Shown: positions 8,473 to 17,000 of the stretch, piece by piece
How the letters are laid out: every line of letters begins with the position of its first letter
Position numbering within the stretch: position 1 is the stretch's first letter
Source: Bombilactobacillus mellis
GTDB taxonomy: Bacteria; Bacillota; Bacilli; Lactobacillales; Lactobacillaceae
NCBI RefSeq assembly: GCF_000967245.1
Contig: NZ_KQ033877.1
Coordinates: forward strand, 203,660-267,659
Length of the DNA stretch: 64,000 bases
Direction of reading: 5' to 3'
Translations under genes and position numbers: made by a program
Notes under the pieces: generated by a model
The model's input: only the letters and a program-made list of their open reading frames with translations
What the model was told of the DNA's origin: nothing
Databases searched by the model: none

Positions 8473-9204
8473 ATGTTAGAAGAATTAAAACAAGAAGTTT
8501 ATGAAGCTAATATGCAGTTGCCGCAATTAGATTTGGTTACTTTTACGTGGGGCAATGTTTCCGGAATTGACCGCCAACAAGGCTTGTTTGTCATTAAACC
8601 TTCAGGAGTGGCTTATGCGGACTTAAAACCTAGCGACTTAGTAGTTGTGAATTTAAAAGGTGAGGTCGTGGAAGGTGATTTGAATCCTTCCAGTGATACG
8701 CCTACGCATACGGTTTTATATAATGCCTTTCCTAATATTGGCGGGATTGTGCATACCCATTCTCCGTGGGCGGTTTCCTTTGCGGCAGCAGGTTTGGATA
8801 TTCCGGCTTTGAATACGACCCATGCGGATACCTTTTATACGGCGGTACCGGCAGCGCGGGCGTTAACTCAAGCCGAAATTGAAGCTGATTATGAAGGCAA
8901 TACCGGTAAAGCGATTGTGGAGGCTTTTGAGCAGCGGCATTTAGATTATGAAGCGACGCCGGCAGCCTTAGTCAGTCAACACGGACCTTTCAGTTGGGGC
9001 AAAGATGCGGGCCAAGCAGTGTATAATGCGAAGGTTTTAGAAGTAGTAGCAGAAGAGGATTATCATTCATTACAGTTAACGCGGGCTAATATTGAATTAC
9101 CGCAATACTTATTGGATAAACATTATTATCGCAAGCATGGACAAGATGCTTATTATGGGCAAAACAATGCGCAATCACAAACCCATGCACAGCATGAAAA
9201 ATAA
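8473..9204 (+). CDS. L-ribulose-5-phosphate 4-epimerase (AraD/UlaF/SgbE family)
   Basis: A 243-residue class II aldolase/epimerase-fold protein. Visible motifs are TWGNVSG, KPSGV, the zinc ligands in 'VHTHSPWA', and a third His in '[11 protein letters not shown]'. It converts L-ribulose 5-phosphate to D-xylulose 5-phosphate, which enters the phosphoketolase or pentose phosphate route. The start ATG 8473 follows GTGAGGA. The GTG at 8461 overlaps the previous gene and has no separate ribosome binding site. AraD, UlaF and SgbE cannot be told apart by sequence alone, but the UlaE-like and LyxK-like neighbours favour the UlaF/SgbE role. The gene is visibly richer in GCG/ACG codons than the genes before it. 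Confidence 0.9.
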   Translation: MLEELKQEVYEANMQLPQLDLVTFTWGNVSGIDRQQGLFVIKPSGVAYADLKPSDLVVVNLKGEVVEGDLNPSSDTPTHTVLYNAFPNIGGIVHTHSPWAVSFAAAGLDIPALNTTHADTFYTAVPAARALTQAEIEADYEGNTGKAIVEAFEQRHLDYEATPAALVSQHGPFSWGKDAGQAVYNAKVLEVVAEEDYHSLQLTRANIELPQYLLDKHYYRKHGQDAYYGQNNAQSQTHAQHEK

Positions 9205-9239
9205 TGAATAACGGGCTACCAAACTAACTATTTTTCAAT

Positions 9240-9257
9240 AAAAAGAGCAGTCTTTTT
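9240..9257 (+). terminator. Probable terminator of the catabolic operon
   Basis: AAAAAGA-GCAG-TCTTTTT forms a 7-bp A/T-rich stem with a T-run in its 3' arm, 35 bases after the epimerase stop. It is a weak but plausible intrinsic terminator between two convergent genes. Confidence 0.5.
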
Positions 9258-9315
9258 GATTAAAACCTCTAAAAGTGAAACAAGGTGCGGTTTTCATCCA
9301 CTGGACTTCTCTTTT

Positions 9316-9843
9316 TTATTTATATAGGCGGGTATTAATAAACTCCATAATAGCTAAAGCAATTAAGCCAACGCCTAATAAGCGGAAAAATAGACTTAGC
9401 ATATCAAAGGGGTTAAAGACTAAAATTATTCCTAATAAAATTAGTAAAAGTGAATAGAGATAATCTAACCAAGGAATAACATTAATATATTTGCGATTAA
9501 CACGCGCATTAAAAAACTGATTCACACCGTTAATTAATAAAATAATGCCTAAAAGAACTGAAAGTAATGGTAATAAAAGATGCGCAATCGGAAAAATAAG
9601 CACTGCCATAATAATTGAGATAACAGCAGTTGCGTAAGGCCCTGTATTGTCGCTATGAGTCTTACTTAATAACCAACCATCGTGTAAAGCAATAAGAGCC
9701 AGACCGACCAAATAAGCAGCGATCAAATATAAAATAGCATCCAGACTTTTTTCTGGTTTAATTAACATAATTAAGCCGGCTAAACCTAAAAAAAGAATGC
9801 GCAACCAGCGATACCAATGAAATTGGCGTGTGTATTGTTTCAT
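9316..9843 (-). CDS. DUF308 / HdeD-like membrane protein
   Basis: A 175-residue protein with about six hydrophobic segments (for example 'WLRILFLGLAGLIMLI', 'LYLIAAYLVGLALIAL', 'LLLPLLSVLLGIILLINGV', 'LDYLYSLLLILLGIILVF'), separated by short polar loops, as in DUF308/HdeD proteins. Some family members relate to acid resistance, but the role here is unknown. The start is taken as the ATG at 9843 because GGTGG precedes it by a few bases. It is a single gene, downstream of and co-oriented with menE. Confidence 0.7.
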   Translation of the reverse strand: MKQYTRQFHWYRWLRILFLGLAGLIMLIKPEKSLDAILYLIAAYLVGLALIALHDGWLLSKTHSDNTGPYATAVISIIMAVLIFPIAHLLLPLLSVLLGIILLINGVNQFFNARVNRKYINVIPWLDYLYSLLLILLGIILVFNPFDMLSLFFRLLGVGLIALAIMEFINTRLYK

Positions 9844-9899
9844 AATTATCCACCATTTAAAAAATTTCAACAACTACTTATCATAAACGGAAACTTTTT

Positions 9900-11339
9900 C
9901 TAAAGCAATTTAAATTTCAATGTTGGCAAAGCTGTGCGCTGGATTTTTCCACTGGCAGTACGCGGAAATTGTTGAATTTGGCGAAATTCCACTGGGACTT
10001 TATAATGAGCCAGATGCTGGCGACCAAAGTTTTGTAAAACTTGCCGCTGCAAATTACGATCACTACTGGTAAAATAGGCAATCGGCACGGCACCATAAAG
10101 GGCATCTTTTTTATGAGTGACTACAAAATCTTGAATACTAGGCAATTGGGAATAAACATTTTCAATTTCTAGTGGGAAAATATTTTCACCACCGGAAATA
10201 AACATTTGATCGATTCTACCTTTGACAAAAAGAAAATTTTCCGCATCTAAATAGCCGACATCGCCGGTTTTATACCAGCCGTCTGCAGTAAATTTACTTT
10301 GATAAAGTTCTTGATTATGCCAATAGCCGACGGCTAAAGCAGGTGATTGCAGTTGAATTTCCCCCACTGAGTTAGGCGGATCAATCCGCAATTGATTAGA
10401 AAACAAAGCTTGTCCGGACGAGCCCAGTTTCCGTAGTGCATCTTCTGGTTTAAGAGCGGCAACATTAGAACAAGTTTCAGTCATACCGTAAGACTGAATT
10501 GTGGGAATCTGATATTTTTGACAACTTTTAAGCGTAGGAAGATCAATCGGACCGCCACCTAAAAACATAATCCGAAAATGAGAATTGTAAGGTTGCGTGT
10601 GTTTTTCAAGCAGTTGCTTTAGCATAGTGGGAACAACAGAAAAGATAGTGATTGGTTCTTTAACTAATAACTGTTGGCATTTTTGAGCATCAAAATGAGG
10701 CTCTAAGTAAAGCGTAATTCCATAAATTAAGGAGCGTAACAAAATAGAAAATCCAGAAATATGAAATAAGGGTACCGTACAAAGCCACGCATCTTGGGAA
10801 GTAACTTCAAAGTTGAGCAGCGTATTAATGGCGGAAGACCAATGATTGCCCCAAGTCTGTAAAACTCCCTTGGGTTGGCCGGTGGTACCGGAAGTATACA
10901 TAATACTAGCAACTTGTGCCAGGTCCACGGCCGCTGGTGTATAGGACTTGGGAGCAACCTCTTTTAGCTGCTGTCGGGAAATTAAATGCACCTGGGGCAC
11001 TTGACTAATGGCACTGTCTGTTAAAGTCGAATCAACCAGGCAAAATTTTACTTGCGCATTTTCAATTTGATATGCCAACTCATTAGGAGCAAGGCGAATA
11101 TTAAGAAAAACAATTATTGCTCCTAATTGCTGTAAGGCTAAAATGTTATAATAAGTTTCTAAGCTGTTTGTGCCAAAAATAGCGACTCTATCTTGATTTT
11201 TAATATTTAGGCCTTGAAGTAATTGGGCCTGCTGGTGAACTTTCTGGGCCACTTGGGCAAAAGAAAATCTCTGACCTTGATAGACAATGGCGGTTTTCTG
11301 GGGTGATAACTGAGCGCGTTTATTTAACCAATTTTCCAT
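9900..11339 (-). CDS. menE: o-Succinylbenzoate-CoA ligase
   Basis: A 479-residue acyl-CoA synthetase of the AMP-forming (ANL) superfamily. The P-loop reads IMYTSGTTGQPKGV, the A5 region QSYGMTET, the A7/A8 region YKTGDVGYLD, and the C-terminal catalytic Lys lies in RTASGKIQR. The length fits MenE, which activates o-succinylbenzoate for menaquinone synthesis. The assignment rests largely on the menB gene 27 bases upstream in the same operon, because ANL family members have many substrates. No other early men genes are in the window. Confidence 0.85.
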   Translation of the reverse strand: MENWLNKRAQLSPQKTAIVYQGQRFSFAQVAQKVHQQAQLLQGLNIKNQDRVAIFGTNSLETYYNILALQQLGAIIVFLNIRLAPNELAYQIENAQVKFCLVDSTLTDSAISQVPQVHLISRQQLKEVAPKSYTPAAVDLAQVASIMYTSGTTGQPKGVLQTWGNHWSSAINTLLNFEVTSQDAWLCTVPLFHISGFSILLRSLIYGITLYLEPHFDAQKCQQLLVKEPITIFSVVPTMLKQLLEKHTQPYNSHFRIMFLGGGPIDLPTLKSCQKYQIPTIQSYGMTETCSNVAALKPEDALRKLGSSGQALFSNQLRIDPPNSVGEIQLQSPALAVGYWHNQELYQSKFTADGWYKTGDVGYLDAENFLFVKGRIDQMFISGGENIFPLEIENVYSQLPSIQDFVVTHKKDALYGAVPIAYFTSSDRNLQRQVLQNFGRQHLAHYKVPVEFRQIQQFPRTASGKIQRTALPTLKFKLL

Positions 11340-11366
11340 GAATTCTAACTCTTTTATATTTAATTA

Positions 11367-12182
11367 TTAAGGAAACTTCGGGAATTTATTAAAATCCGGC
11401 TGCCGTTTTTGAAGATAGGCATCGCGGCCTTCTTTAGCTTCGGGAGATTCATAAAATAACATTGTCGAATCACCGGCGATTTGTTGTAAACCGGCCAGCC
11501 CATCGGTATCAGCATTCATAGCCGCCTTGATAAATCGTAAAGCTGTAGGTGATTTTTGAAGAATTTCGTGGCACCAAGCTAGTGTTTCTTGTTCGACGTC
11601 GGCTAAGGGTACCACTTTATTAACCCAGCCCATTTGGTAGGCTTCTTGGGCTGTGTAAGGATGACACAGAAACCAAACTTCTTTAGCTCGTTTATGACCG
11701 ATTACTCTGGCTAAGTAAGCAGAGCCGTAACCTGCGTCAAAACTGCCTACCTTGGGGCCGGTTTGCATGAATTTTGCATTGTCAGCTGCAATAGTTAAGT
11801 CACAAACTAATTGTAAAATATTACCACCACCAACTGACCAGCCGCGAACCATGGCAATAACCGGTTTAGGAATAATTCTAATCAGATGTTGCAGATCCAA
11901 GACATTTAAGCGGGCAATATGATCTTTGCCGACATAGCCGCCATTACCGCGAACATTTTGATCTCCACCTGAACAAAAAGCCAGATCGCCTTGACCAGTT
12001 AAGATGATAATGCCGATGCTGCTGTCATCGCGACAGTAATTAAAGGCCTCAATCATTTCCTGAATAGTATCAGGGGTAAAGGCATTACGCACTTGCGGTC
12101 GATTAATCGTAATTTTGGCAATTTGATCTTGCCTTTCAAATAAAATTTCACTATAAGTTTTAATTGTTTGCCATTGTGTCAT
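11367..12182 (-). CDS. menB: 1,4-Dihydroxy-2-naphthoyl-CoA synthase
   Basis: A 271-residue crotonase-fold enzyme with MenB signatures: '[11 protein letters not shown]', '[10 protein letters not shown]', '[21 protein letters not shown]', '[13 protein letters not shown]' and the C-terminal '[17 protein letters not shown]'. The [10 protein letters not shown] block and the Asp/Tyr pair distinguish it from ordinary enoyl-CoA hydratases. It closes the second ring of the naphthoate nucleus in menaquinone synthesis. It is the first gene of a menB-menE operon. Its ATG faces the divergent thioesterase gene across a gap of only 24 bases. Confidence 0.95.
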   Translation of the reverse strand: MTQWQTIKTYSEILFERQDQIAKITINRPQVRNAFTPDTIQEMIEAFNYCRDDSSIGIIILTGQGDLAFCSGGDQNVRGNGGYVGKDHIARLNVLDLQHLIRIIPKPVIAMVRGWSVGGGNILQLVCDLTIAADNAKFMQTGPKVGSFDAGYGSAYLARVIGHKRAKEVWFLCHPYTAQEAYQMGWVNKVVPLADVEQETLAWCHEILQKSPTALRFIKAAMNADTDGLAGLQQIAGDSTMLFYESPEAKEGRDAYLQKRQPDFNKFPKFP

Positions 12183-12206
12183 AAATTTCTCCTTTGAGGT
12201 ATAAAA

Positions 12207-12581
12207 ATGGATTTAATAGAATATTTAGGAATAAAAACAATTTTGCAAACACCGCAAAAGGTTATTTTGCAACTGGAGGTTACGCCTAAAATTTTACAAC
12301 CTGGTGGTTATGTACATGGCGGCATCAACACCGTGTTAGCAGAAACAGCAGCCAGCATTGGGGCCAATCTCCATCTCAGTGCTTCCCAAATAGCCTTGGG
12401 GACCGCAATTAATACACAACATTTACGTTCTGTAACTAACGGACTCCTGCAGGTACAGGCAGTGCCCTTAAAGATTGGTCACCGCTTACAATTTTGGCAA
12501 GCAGTTACTTATCAGCAACAGCCCAACCTGCCTACTAGTTATAGTAACATTACTTTGATAAACAGCACAAAAAATAAATAA
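12207..12581 (+). CDS. menI: Hotdog-fold thioesterase, probable DHNA-CoA hydrolase
   Basis: A 124-residue PaaI/YdiI-type hotdog thioesterase. The active-site block reads '[21 protein letters not shown]', equivalent to the HGG...E motif of DHNA-CoA thioesterases. Hydrolysis of 1,4-dihydroxy-2-naphthoyl-CoA is the step directly after MenB, and the gene is head to head with menB, which supports this role. Specificity is not proven because related proteins accept other acyl-CoAs. The start ATG 12207 follows TGAGGT. Confidence 0.78.
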   Translation: MDLIEYLGIKTILQTPQKVILQLEVTPKILQPGGYVHGGINTVLAETAASIGANLHLSASQIALGTAINTQHLRSVTNGLLQVQAVPLKIGHRLQFWQAVTYQQQPNLPTSYSNITLINSTKNK

Positions 12582-12710
12582 GATATTTATAATAAGAGAA
12601 GATAATGGCTGTTTTTCTAAAGTCGAATATTGCGCGTAACCCTTTAGTTTATAGTTTCTTCGTGGTAAAGTAAAATTGTATTTTAAGAATATGGGGTGGG
12701 ATGAAAGTTT

Positions 12711-14438
12711 ATGACTAAAATTAATGCAGCTGATAAAATGGTTCAAGTCATGGCAGACTGGGGTATTAAGAATGTTTACGGTTTGCCGGGTGATTCTGTA
12801 GATACGACTGTGGAAGCGCTCTATCGCAAGCGCTCTGAGATTAGTTTTACTCAGGTTCGACATGAAGAAGTTGCGGCTTTAGCAGCGGCGGCTTATGGTA
12901 AATTGACCGGACAAGTGGGTGTATGCTTATCGATCGGAGGACCGGGAGCTATCCATCTATTGAACGGCTTATATGATGCCAAAATGGATCATGCACCCGT
13001 GGTTGCAATTGTGGGACAAGTGGCTACTAATGTAATGAACACCGGCTTTTTCCAAGAAATTAATACACCGGCATTATTTAAGGATGTGGCGGTGTACAAT
13101 AAGTTAGTTACCAGTCCAGCAAGTTTACCACGATTAATGGATGAAGCTCTGCGTCAAGCTTATACTTATAAAGGAGTAGCGGTTTTAACTATTCCTGATG
13201 ATATACCCGAGCATAAGATTACAGATGATTTTGTTTCTAGTGCTTCTAATTTTCATTTAGAGACTAAGAGTGCTTCTCTAGCCGAAGTCGATCGTGCCTT
13301 AGAATTATTACGCCATTCCAAAAAGCCGGTAGTGCTTTTAGGTAAAGGAGCTCAAAATGCGGGCGCTGAGGCTAAAGAGTTTGTTGAGCATTATGCGCTG
13401 CCTTTTATTCAAACTATGCCGGCAAAAGGGATTATTGCTGATGATCATCCTAATTCTTTGGGGCAATTAGGCAAATTGGGAACTAAGCCGGCTTTTGAAG
13501 CTATGGCCAATGCTGACTTACTTATTTTAATCGGCACCGATTATCCTTACACCTCATATTTAAATCAAAAAATTCCCGCGATTCAAATTGATGGTAATGC
13601 CAATTTTATTGGCCATCGCCATCAAGTAGCAGCTGCCATCGTTGCTGATGCGAAGTCGGCCTTAACCTTATTAAATGCGCGTGGTGAACTAGTCGTCAAC
13701 CGGCCCTTTTTAGATGCTTGTCAGCAAAATATGCGTGTTTGGCGTTCGTGGATGAACAGTGTACAAAATAAATCTCATGAAGGTGTTTTACCTTCCAAAT
13801 TATTTACTACTTTAAGTCAGCAAGCTCCAGATAATGTAGTCTGGGCTATTGATGTAGGAACCGCTACGTCCTTTGGTGCCCGGTTTTTAGATGTGCAGCC
13901 CTTACAAAAATATGTGATTTCTTCCTGGCTGGGCACCATGGGTTGTGCTTTACCCAGCGCTTTAGCGGCTAAGCAAATTTGGCCGCGGCGGCCGGTATAT
14001 GCAGTGTGCGGCGATGGAGCCTTCTCCATGGTTATGCAGGATTTTGTAACGGCCGTCAAATATAAATTGCCGATAGTAGTAATTGTTTTAAATAATAAAA
14101 TGCTATCATTTATCAAATACGAGCAGCAAGCGGCTGGGCAACAAAATTACGCGATTGATTTAGCCGATATTGATTATGCCAAATTTGCCGTGGCTTGCGG
14201 CGGTATTGGAGTCAATGTTAAGACTGATGCTGAATTTGCTACAGCTTTGAAGCAATTTCAGTCGCCTAAGCGGCCGGTATTAATTAATGCTGCAGTGGCT
14301 GATGAGGCACCTTTACCCGGAAAAATTGTCATGGATGAAGCACAGGGCTATCTAAAATTTGGCTGGGAATACTTTAAAGATAAGTTTCAAATTCCGCAAA
14401 TGCCACCTCTCAAAGAAATCATGCGTCAATTTTTTTAA
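12711..14438 (+). CDS. pox: Pyruvate oxidase (ThDP/FAD-dependent)
   Basis: A 575-residue thiamine-diphosphate enzyme, typical length for lactobacillus pyruvate oxidase. N-terminal 'GIKNVYGLPGDSVDTT' and 'VRHEEVAALAAAAYGKLTG' contain the catalytic Glu. The ThDP/Mg motif is GDGAFSMVMQDF followed by VLNN. The 'GFFQEINTPALFKDVAVYNK' segment is characteristic. It oxidises pyruvate to acetyl phosphate, CO2 and H2O2. It lies 129 bases after the thioesterase gene with its own leader (AT-rich, 'GGGGTGGGATG' ribosome binding site region). Adjacent menaquinone genes raise the possibility of a shared aerobic role, but this is inference. Confidence 0.92.
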   Translation: MTKINAADKMVQVMADWGIKNVYGLPGDSVDTTVEALYRKRSEISFTQVRHEEVAALAAAAYGKLTGQVGVCLSIGGPGAIHLLNGLYDAKMDHAPVVAIVGQVATNVMNTGFFQEINTPALFKDVAVYNKLVTSPASLPRLMDEALRQAYTYKGVAVLTIPDDIPEHKITDDFVSSASNFHLETKSASLAEVDRALELLRHSKKPVVLLGKGAQNAGAEAKEFVEHYALPFIQTMPAKGIIADDHPNSLGQLGKLGTKPAFEAMANADLLILIGTDYPYTSYLNQKIPAIQIDGNANFIGHRHQVAAAIVADAKSALTLLNARGELVVNRPFLDACQQNMRVWRSWMNSVQNKSHEGVLPSKLFTTLSQQAPDNVVWAIDVGTATSFGARFLDVQPLQKYVISSWLGTMGCALPSALAAKQIWPRRPVYAVCGDGAFSMVMQDFVTAVKYKLPIVVIVLNNKMLSFIKYEQQAAGQQNYAIDLADIDYAKFAVACGGIGVNVKTDAEFATALKQFQSPKRPVLINAAVADEAPLPGKIVMDEAQGYLKFGWEYFKDKFQIPQMPPLKEIMRQFF

Positions 14439-14454
14439 ACAGCAGTTTTTAATA

Positions 14455-14489
14455 AATCAGGGTACAGATAATTTATCTGTACCCTGATT
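14455..14489. terminator. Bidirectional terminator, 17-bp arms
   Basis: A perfect inverted repeat (14455-14471 / 14473-14489) with ATTATT after the right arm and TTTATTAAAA-like sequence on the other strand. It lies between the convergent pyruvate oxidase and HTH regulator genes and probably ends both transcripts. Confidence 0.8.
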
Positions 14490-14505
14490 ATTATTTCATC
14501 CTTAA

Positions 14506-15090
14506 TTATTGGTTCTGAGGCCATTTTTCAAATAAAAAATTAATTGAATGTTTGTCTGTACCGGTATCTTGTTTTTCAGCATTTGCCAGTAATTGATAAA
14601 TTTGGGCAGTCAGCTTTTTTTCAGCGGCAGCGGATAATTGCAGCTGGTCGCTGGAATAGGAAAGGTGGCTTTCTTGTTGTGTTTGAGGATGTGCTTGATA
14701 TTGCTGCTGTAATTTTTGAAAAGCGTTTATAAACTGCTGCTGGGTATAAATAATTGCTCGAACTATTTCTTCCATATTGTTGGCAACCCATTCTGGCGAG
14801 ATATTAACAATATTGGAACCTAAAGCCTGGCCGAACTGATTTTGATTTTTAATTAAGCTGGCACTGGAATAATAATATTCTTGTAAATTTTTAATCCTTT
14901 TTTGATGGACTATTTCTAAAAGATGATGGTCAACCATTTTTTTTAAAGTATAGTAAATTTTGTTGGTCGCAATGCCGGTCTGCTGGGCAATTTCTTTAGG
15001 GGTTAGGCCTTGGGGATCTTGAGCGGCCTGGATAATAGCGATTACTTTTTTATCCGCCATTAATTTGGCTAATTCATTGATATTGTTCAT
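14506..15090 (-). CDS. Winged-helix transcriptional regulator (TrmB/ArsR-like)
   Basis: A 194-residue protein with an N-terminal winged helix-turn-helix at roughly residues 12-70 ('VIAIIQAAQDPQGLTPKEIAQQTGIATNKIYYTLKKMVDHHLLEIV'). A Gln-rich, probably coiled helical region follows ('YTQQQFINAFQKLQQQYQAH'). It is divergent from the MFS gene at 15231, and the spacer holds a long perfect palindrome over the MFS promoter, so it most likely represses that exporter. No ligand-binding domain is recognised. Confidence 0.72.
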   Translation of the reverse strand: MNNINELAKLMADKKVIAIIQAAQDPQGLTPKEIAQQTGIATNKIYYTLKKMVDHHLLEIVHQKRIKNLQEYYYSSASLIKNQNQFGQALGSNIVNISPEWVANNMEEIVRAIIYTQQQFINAFQKLQQQYQAHPQTQQESHLSYSSDQLQLSAAAEKKLTAQIYQLLANAEKQDTGTDKHSINFLFEKWPQNQ

Positions 15091-15143
15091 ACTTGCTTAT
15101 TTAAACCTCAATCAGATTTTTGTATTAGTTTCATCATAACTGC

Positions 15144-15172
15144 TTGACATCTGTAAAGCAATCTAATATATT
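15144..15172 (+). promoter_or_regulatory. Promoter of the MFS exporter gene
   Basis: The -35 TTGACA (15144-15149) and -10 TATATT (15167-15172) are 17 bases apart. The -10 box overlaps the left end of the palindrome at 15168-15215, the arrangement expected for repression. Confidence 0.75.
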
Positions 15173-15215
15173 TTTATTAATCATTTAAATTTATTTAAAT
15201 GATTAATAAAAATAT
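15168..15215. promoter_or_regulatory. Perfect 23-bp inverted repeat, probable operator
   Basis: Two perfectly complementary 23-base arms (15168-15190 and 15193-15215) are separated by TT. The core reads ATTAATCATTTAAAT. It covers the -10 box and transcription start of the MFS gene and lies between it and its divergent regulator. As RNA it would also form a long hairpin just before the ribosome binding site (GAGGAAAG), so an effect on translation is possible. Confidence 0.75.
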
Positions 15216-15230
15216 TGTGAGGAAAGATCA

Positions 15231-16511
15231 ATGGTTGTAAAATCCTTGGCTGTTCACAGTGCCGCTATTAGTGACCAAGAATCACGAAAACAAATTCTGA
15301 AAGGCGTATTAAGTAATCTGATTAGTTCTTTGAGTGGCGGAATGCTCAGTTTTGCTATGGGATTAATGTTATTAAATGAAACTCATTCACCATTCAGTTT
15401 TAGTTTGGGAACTATTATTACACCCACTGTCAGTTTAATCTTACTAATACCTGCAGGCACCATTATTGATCAAAAGGCTCATAAGCCCCTGTTAATTACT
15501 TGGATAATAGTGCGTTTAGGAGCATTAATCATTTTCGGCGGGACAATAAATATTTTTTCAGTCTCGCATCAATGGATTCCGGTAATTGTTTTTGTGGCTA
15601 TTACCGCGGTTGCTAATTATTTTATTAATACGAGTTATCAAGCAGCGGTACATGAATTAGTTAACACTAAGTTTGTGCCGCGTTTAAGTTCTTTAACCCA
15701 GGCTGCAACCGCTTTAGCCTCGCTTTTATCACCAATGCTGGGAGTAGCTTTATATTCTGTCATGGGTTTTAGCTGGTTTATTTATTTAGAGATCAGCTCG
15801 CAATTCTTGGTATTATTGCTTTTATTAAGCCTGCATTTTTATTATGAACCCTCTCTGAATGCTCCCGTTCAGAAAAAATCACCTTCGGCTTGGCAAGGTT
15901 TTCGCGTGGGTCTGGCTTATTTACTTCAGCACCCTTTATTGCGGGATTTAATTATTATTGCCATGCTGGTTAATTTTGTATTTACGGCTATTAGTATTGG
16001 GATGCCCTTTGTTCTTATTGATCATCTGCATGTTGGTAATGCGGCTTTAGGGTATTTAGAAACTAGTTTAGCCGGAGGAACTTTAATGGCCAGTTTGTTG
16101 TTGAGTATGTGTGATAGTACTAAATATTTTTTAAGCAAGCTCATCGGTGGTTTAGCTGGCAGTGGTTTGGCTTTAATTGTTTTAGGAATAGTATTTACTG
16201 TTAATTCTAATTTGCTTATAAGAGGAGCGTTAGTCTTGTTAATTTTAGGAATGCTAACTGCTTTAATTAATGTGAGTTTACAAGTCAAGCTACAAACGAC
16301 TTTGCCCACTAACTTGTTAGGGCGAATAACTTCTTTGATGACGACAGCCTGTCAAGTGATGATGCCGTTAGGAGCTTTAACTTATACTTTTCTGTTTCAA
16401 ATTAGCAGTCGACCGGCATTAATTTTTGTTATAAGCGGATGGTTATTATTTTTGAGTATTGTATTGGCAACGCCTTTTTTATGGCATGATTCTCAAAAAG
16501 ATTCTTATTAG
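15231..16511 (+). CDS. MFS transporter, probable drug exporter
   Basis: A 426-residue membrane protein with about 12 hydrophobic spans, typical of the macrolide/multidrug MFS exporters of Firmicutes. The loop after TM2 reads 'IPAGTIIDQKAHKPLL', a variant of the MFS motif A. The paired regulator and overlapping palindromic operator are the classic layout of an inducible efflux pump. The substrate is unknown. The start ATG 15231 follows GTGAGGAAAG. Confidence 0.8.
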   Translation: MVVKSLAVHSAAISDQESRKQILKGVLSNLISSLSGGMLSFAMGLMLLNETHSPFSFSLGTIITPTVSLILLIPAGTIIDQKAHKPLLITWIIVRLGALIIFGGTINIFSVSHQWIPVIVFVAITAVANYFINTSYQAAVHELVNTKFVPRLSSLTQAATALASLLSPMLGVALYSVMGFSWFIYLEISSQFLVLLLLLSLHFYYEPSLNAPVQKKSPSAWQGFRVGLAYLLQHPLLRDLIIIAMLVNFVFTAISIGMPFVLIDHLHVGNAALGYLETSLAGGTLMASLLLSMCDSTKYFLSKLIGGLAGSGLALIVLGIVFTVNSNLLIRGALVLLILGMLTALINVSLQVKLQTTLPTNLLGRITSLMTTACQVMMPLGALTYTFLFQISSRPALIFVISGWLLFLSIVLATPFLWHDSQKDSY

Positions 16512-16553
16512 ATAAAGAAAAAATGTCAGCAATAACTGCAATAAATAAAAACC

Positions 16554-16579
16554 GACCTCAACAAAATGCTTGAGGTCGA
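16554..16579. terminator. Intrinsic terminator, bidirectional
   Basis: CGACCTCAA / TTGAGGTCG with an 8-base loop. On the minus strand the stem is followed by GTTTTTATTTATT, a good U-run for the gene at 16591. It also lies downstream of the plus-strand MFS gene. Confidence 0.85.
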
Positions 16580-16590
16580 TCTATTTAAAT

Positions 16591-16920
16591 TTATCTTTCC
16601 GGTTCATGAATTTGGGCTTTTTGGCCGCGATACCAATTTTCCCAAGCTTGGGGGGTATCCAATTGCTCCATGTCTAAATGCGCATTGGCGATAAGATCTT
16701 CTAATAAAAGATTTATGATTTCTCCGTGTTGGTTCATTAAAACAGGAACAATATCTTTCATACGAAAATTGCGGTCATGCAAAATAAAAACATTTAATTC
16801 GGTCACATGATGATCGACATCATATTTAGATAAAATTTCTAAATCATTGTCACGTAAATGATGGACGTAAAAATTCAAAAAAGCTGCTACCGATTTTTCA
16901 CTATAAGCCATAGTAGCCAT
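16591..16920 (-). CDS. Conserved-looking protein of unknown function (109 aa)
   Basis: I do not recognise this protein. It is soluble, acidic and His-rich ('YVHHLRDNDLE', 'YDVDHHVTELNVFILHDRNF'), with predicted mixed helix/strand and no membrane segment or signal peptide. A clear AAGAAGGAG ribosome binding site precedes the ATG at 16920, and a strong terminator follows at 16554-16579, so it is very likely a real single-gene transcript. The HHV...HD pattern could bind metal, but this is speculation. Confidence 0.65.
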   Translation of the reverse strand: MATMAYSEKSVAAFLNFYVHHLRDNDLEILSKYDVDHHVTELNVFILHDRNFRMKDIVPVLMNQHGEIINLLLEDLIANAHLDMEQLDTPQAWENWYRGQKAQIHEPER

Positions 16921-17000
16921 GTTACTCCTTCTTTCTTCAATCTATACCATTTAATTAATCATTACATTATTTCAGCTGATTGTAAATTACTTTCTTAAAA

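Noticed and set aside
12486-12863. Minus-strand frame across the thioesterase end and pyruvate oxidase start
   Set aside because: It overlaps two well supported genes in antisense and the product shows no recognisable domain.
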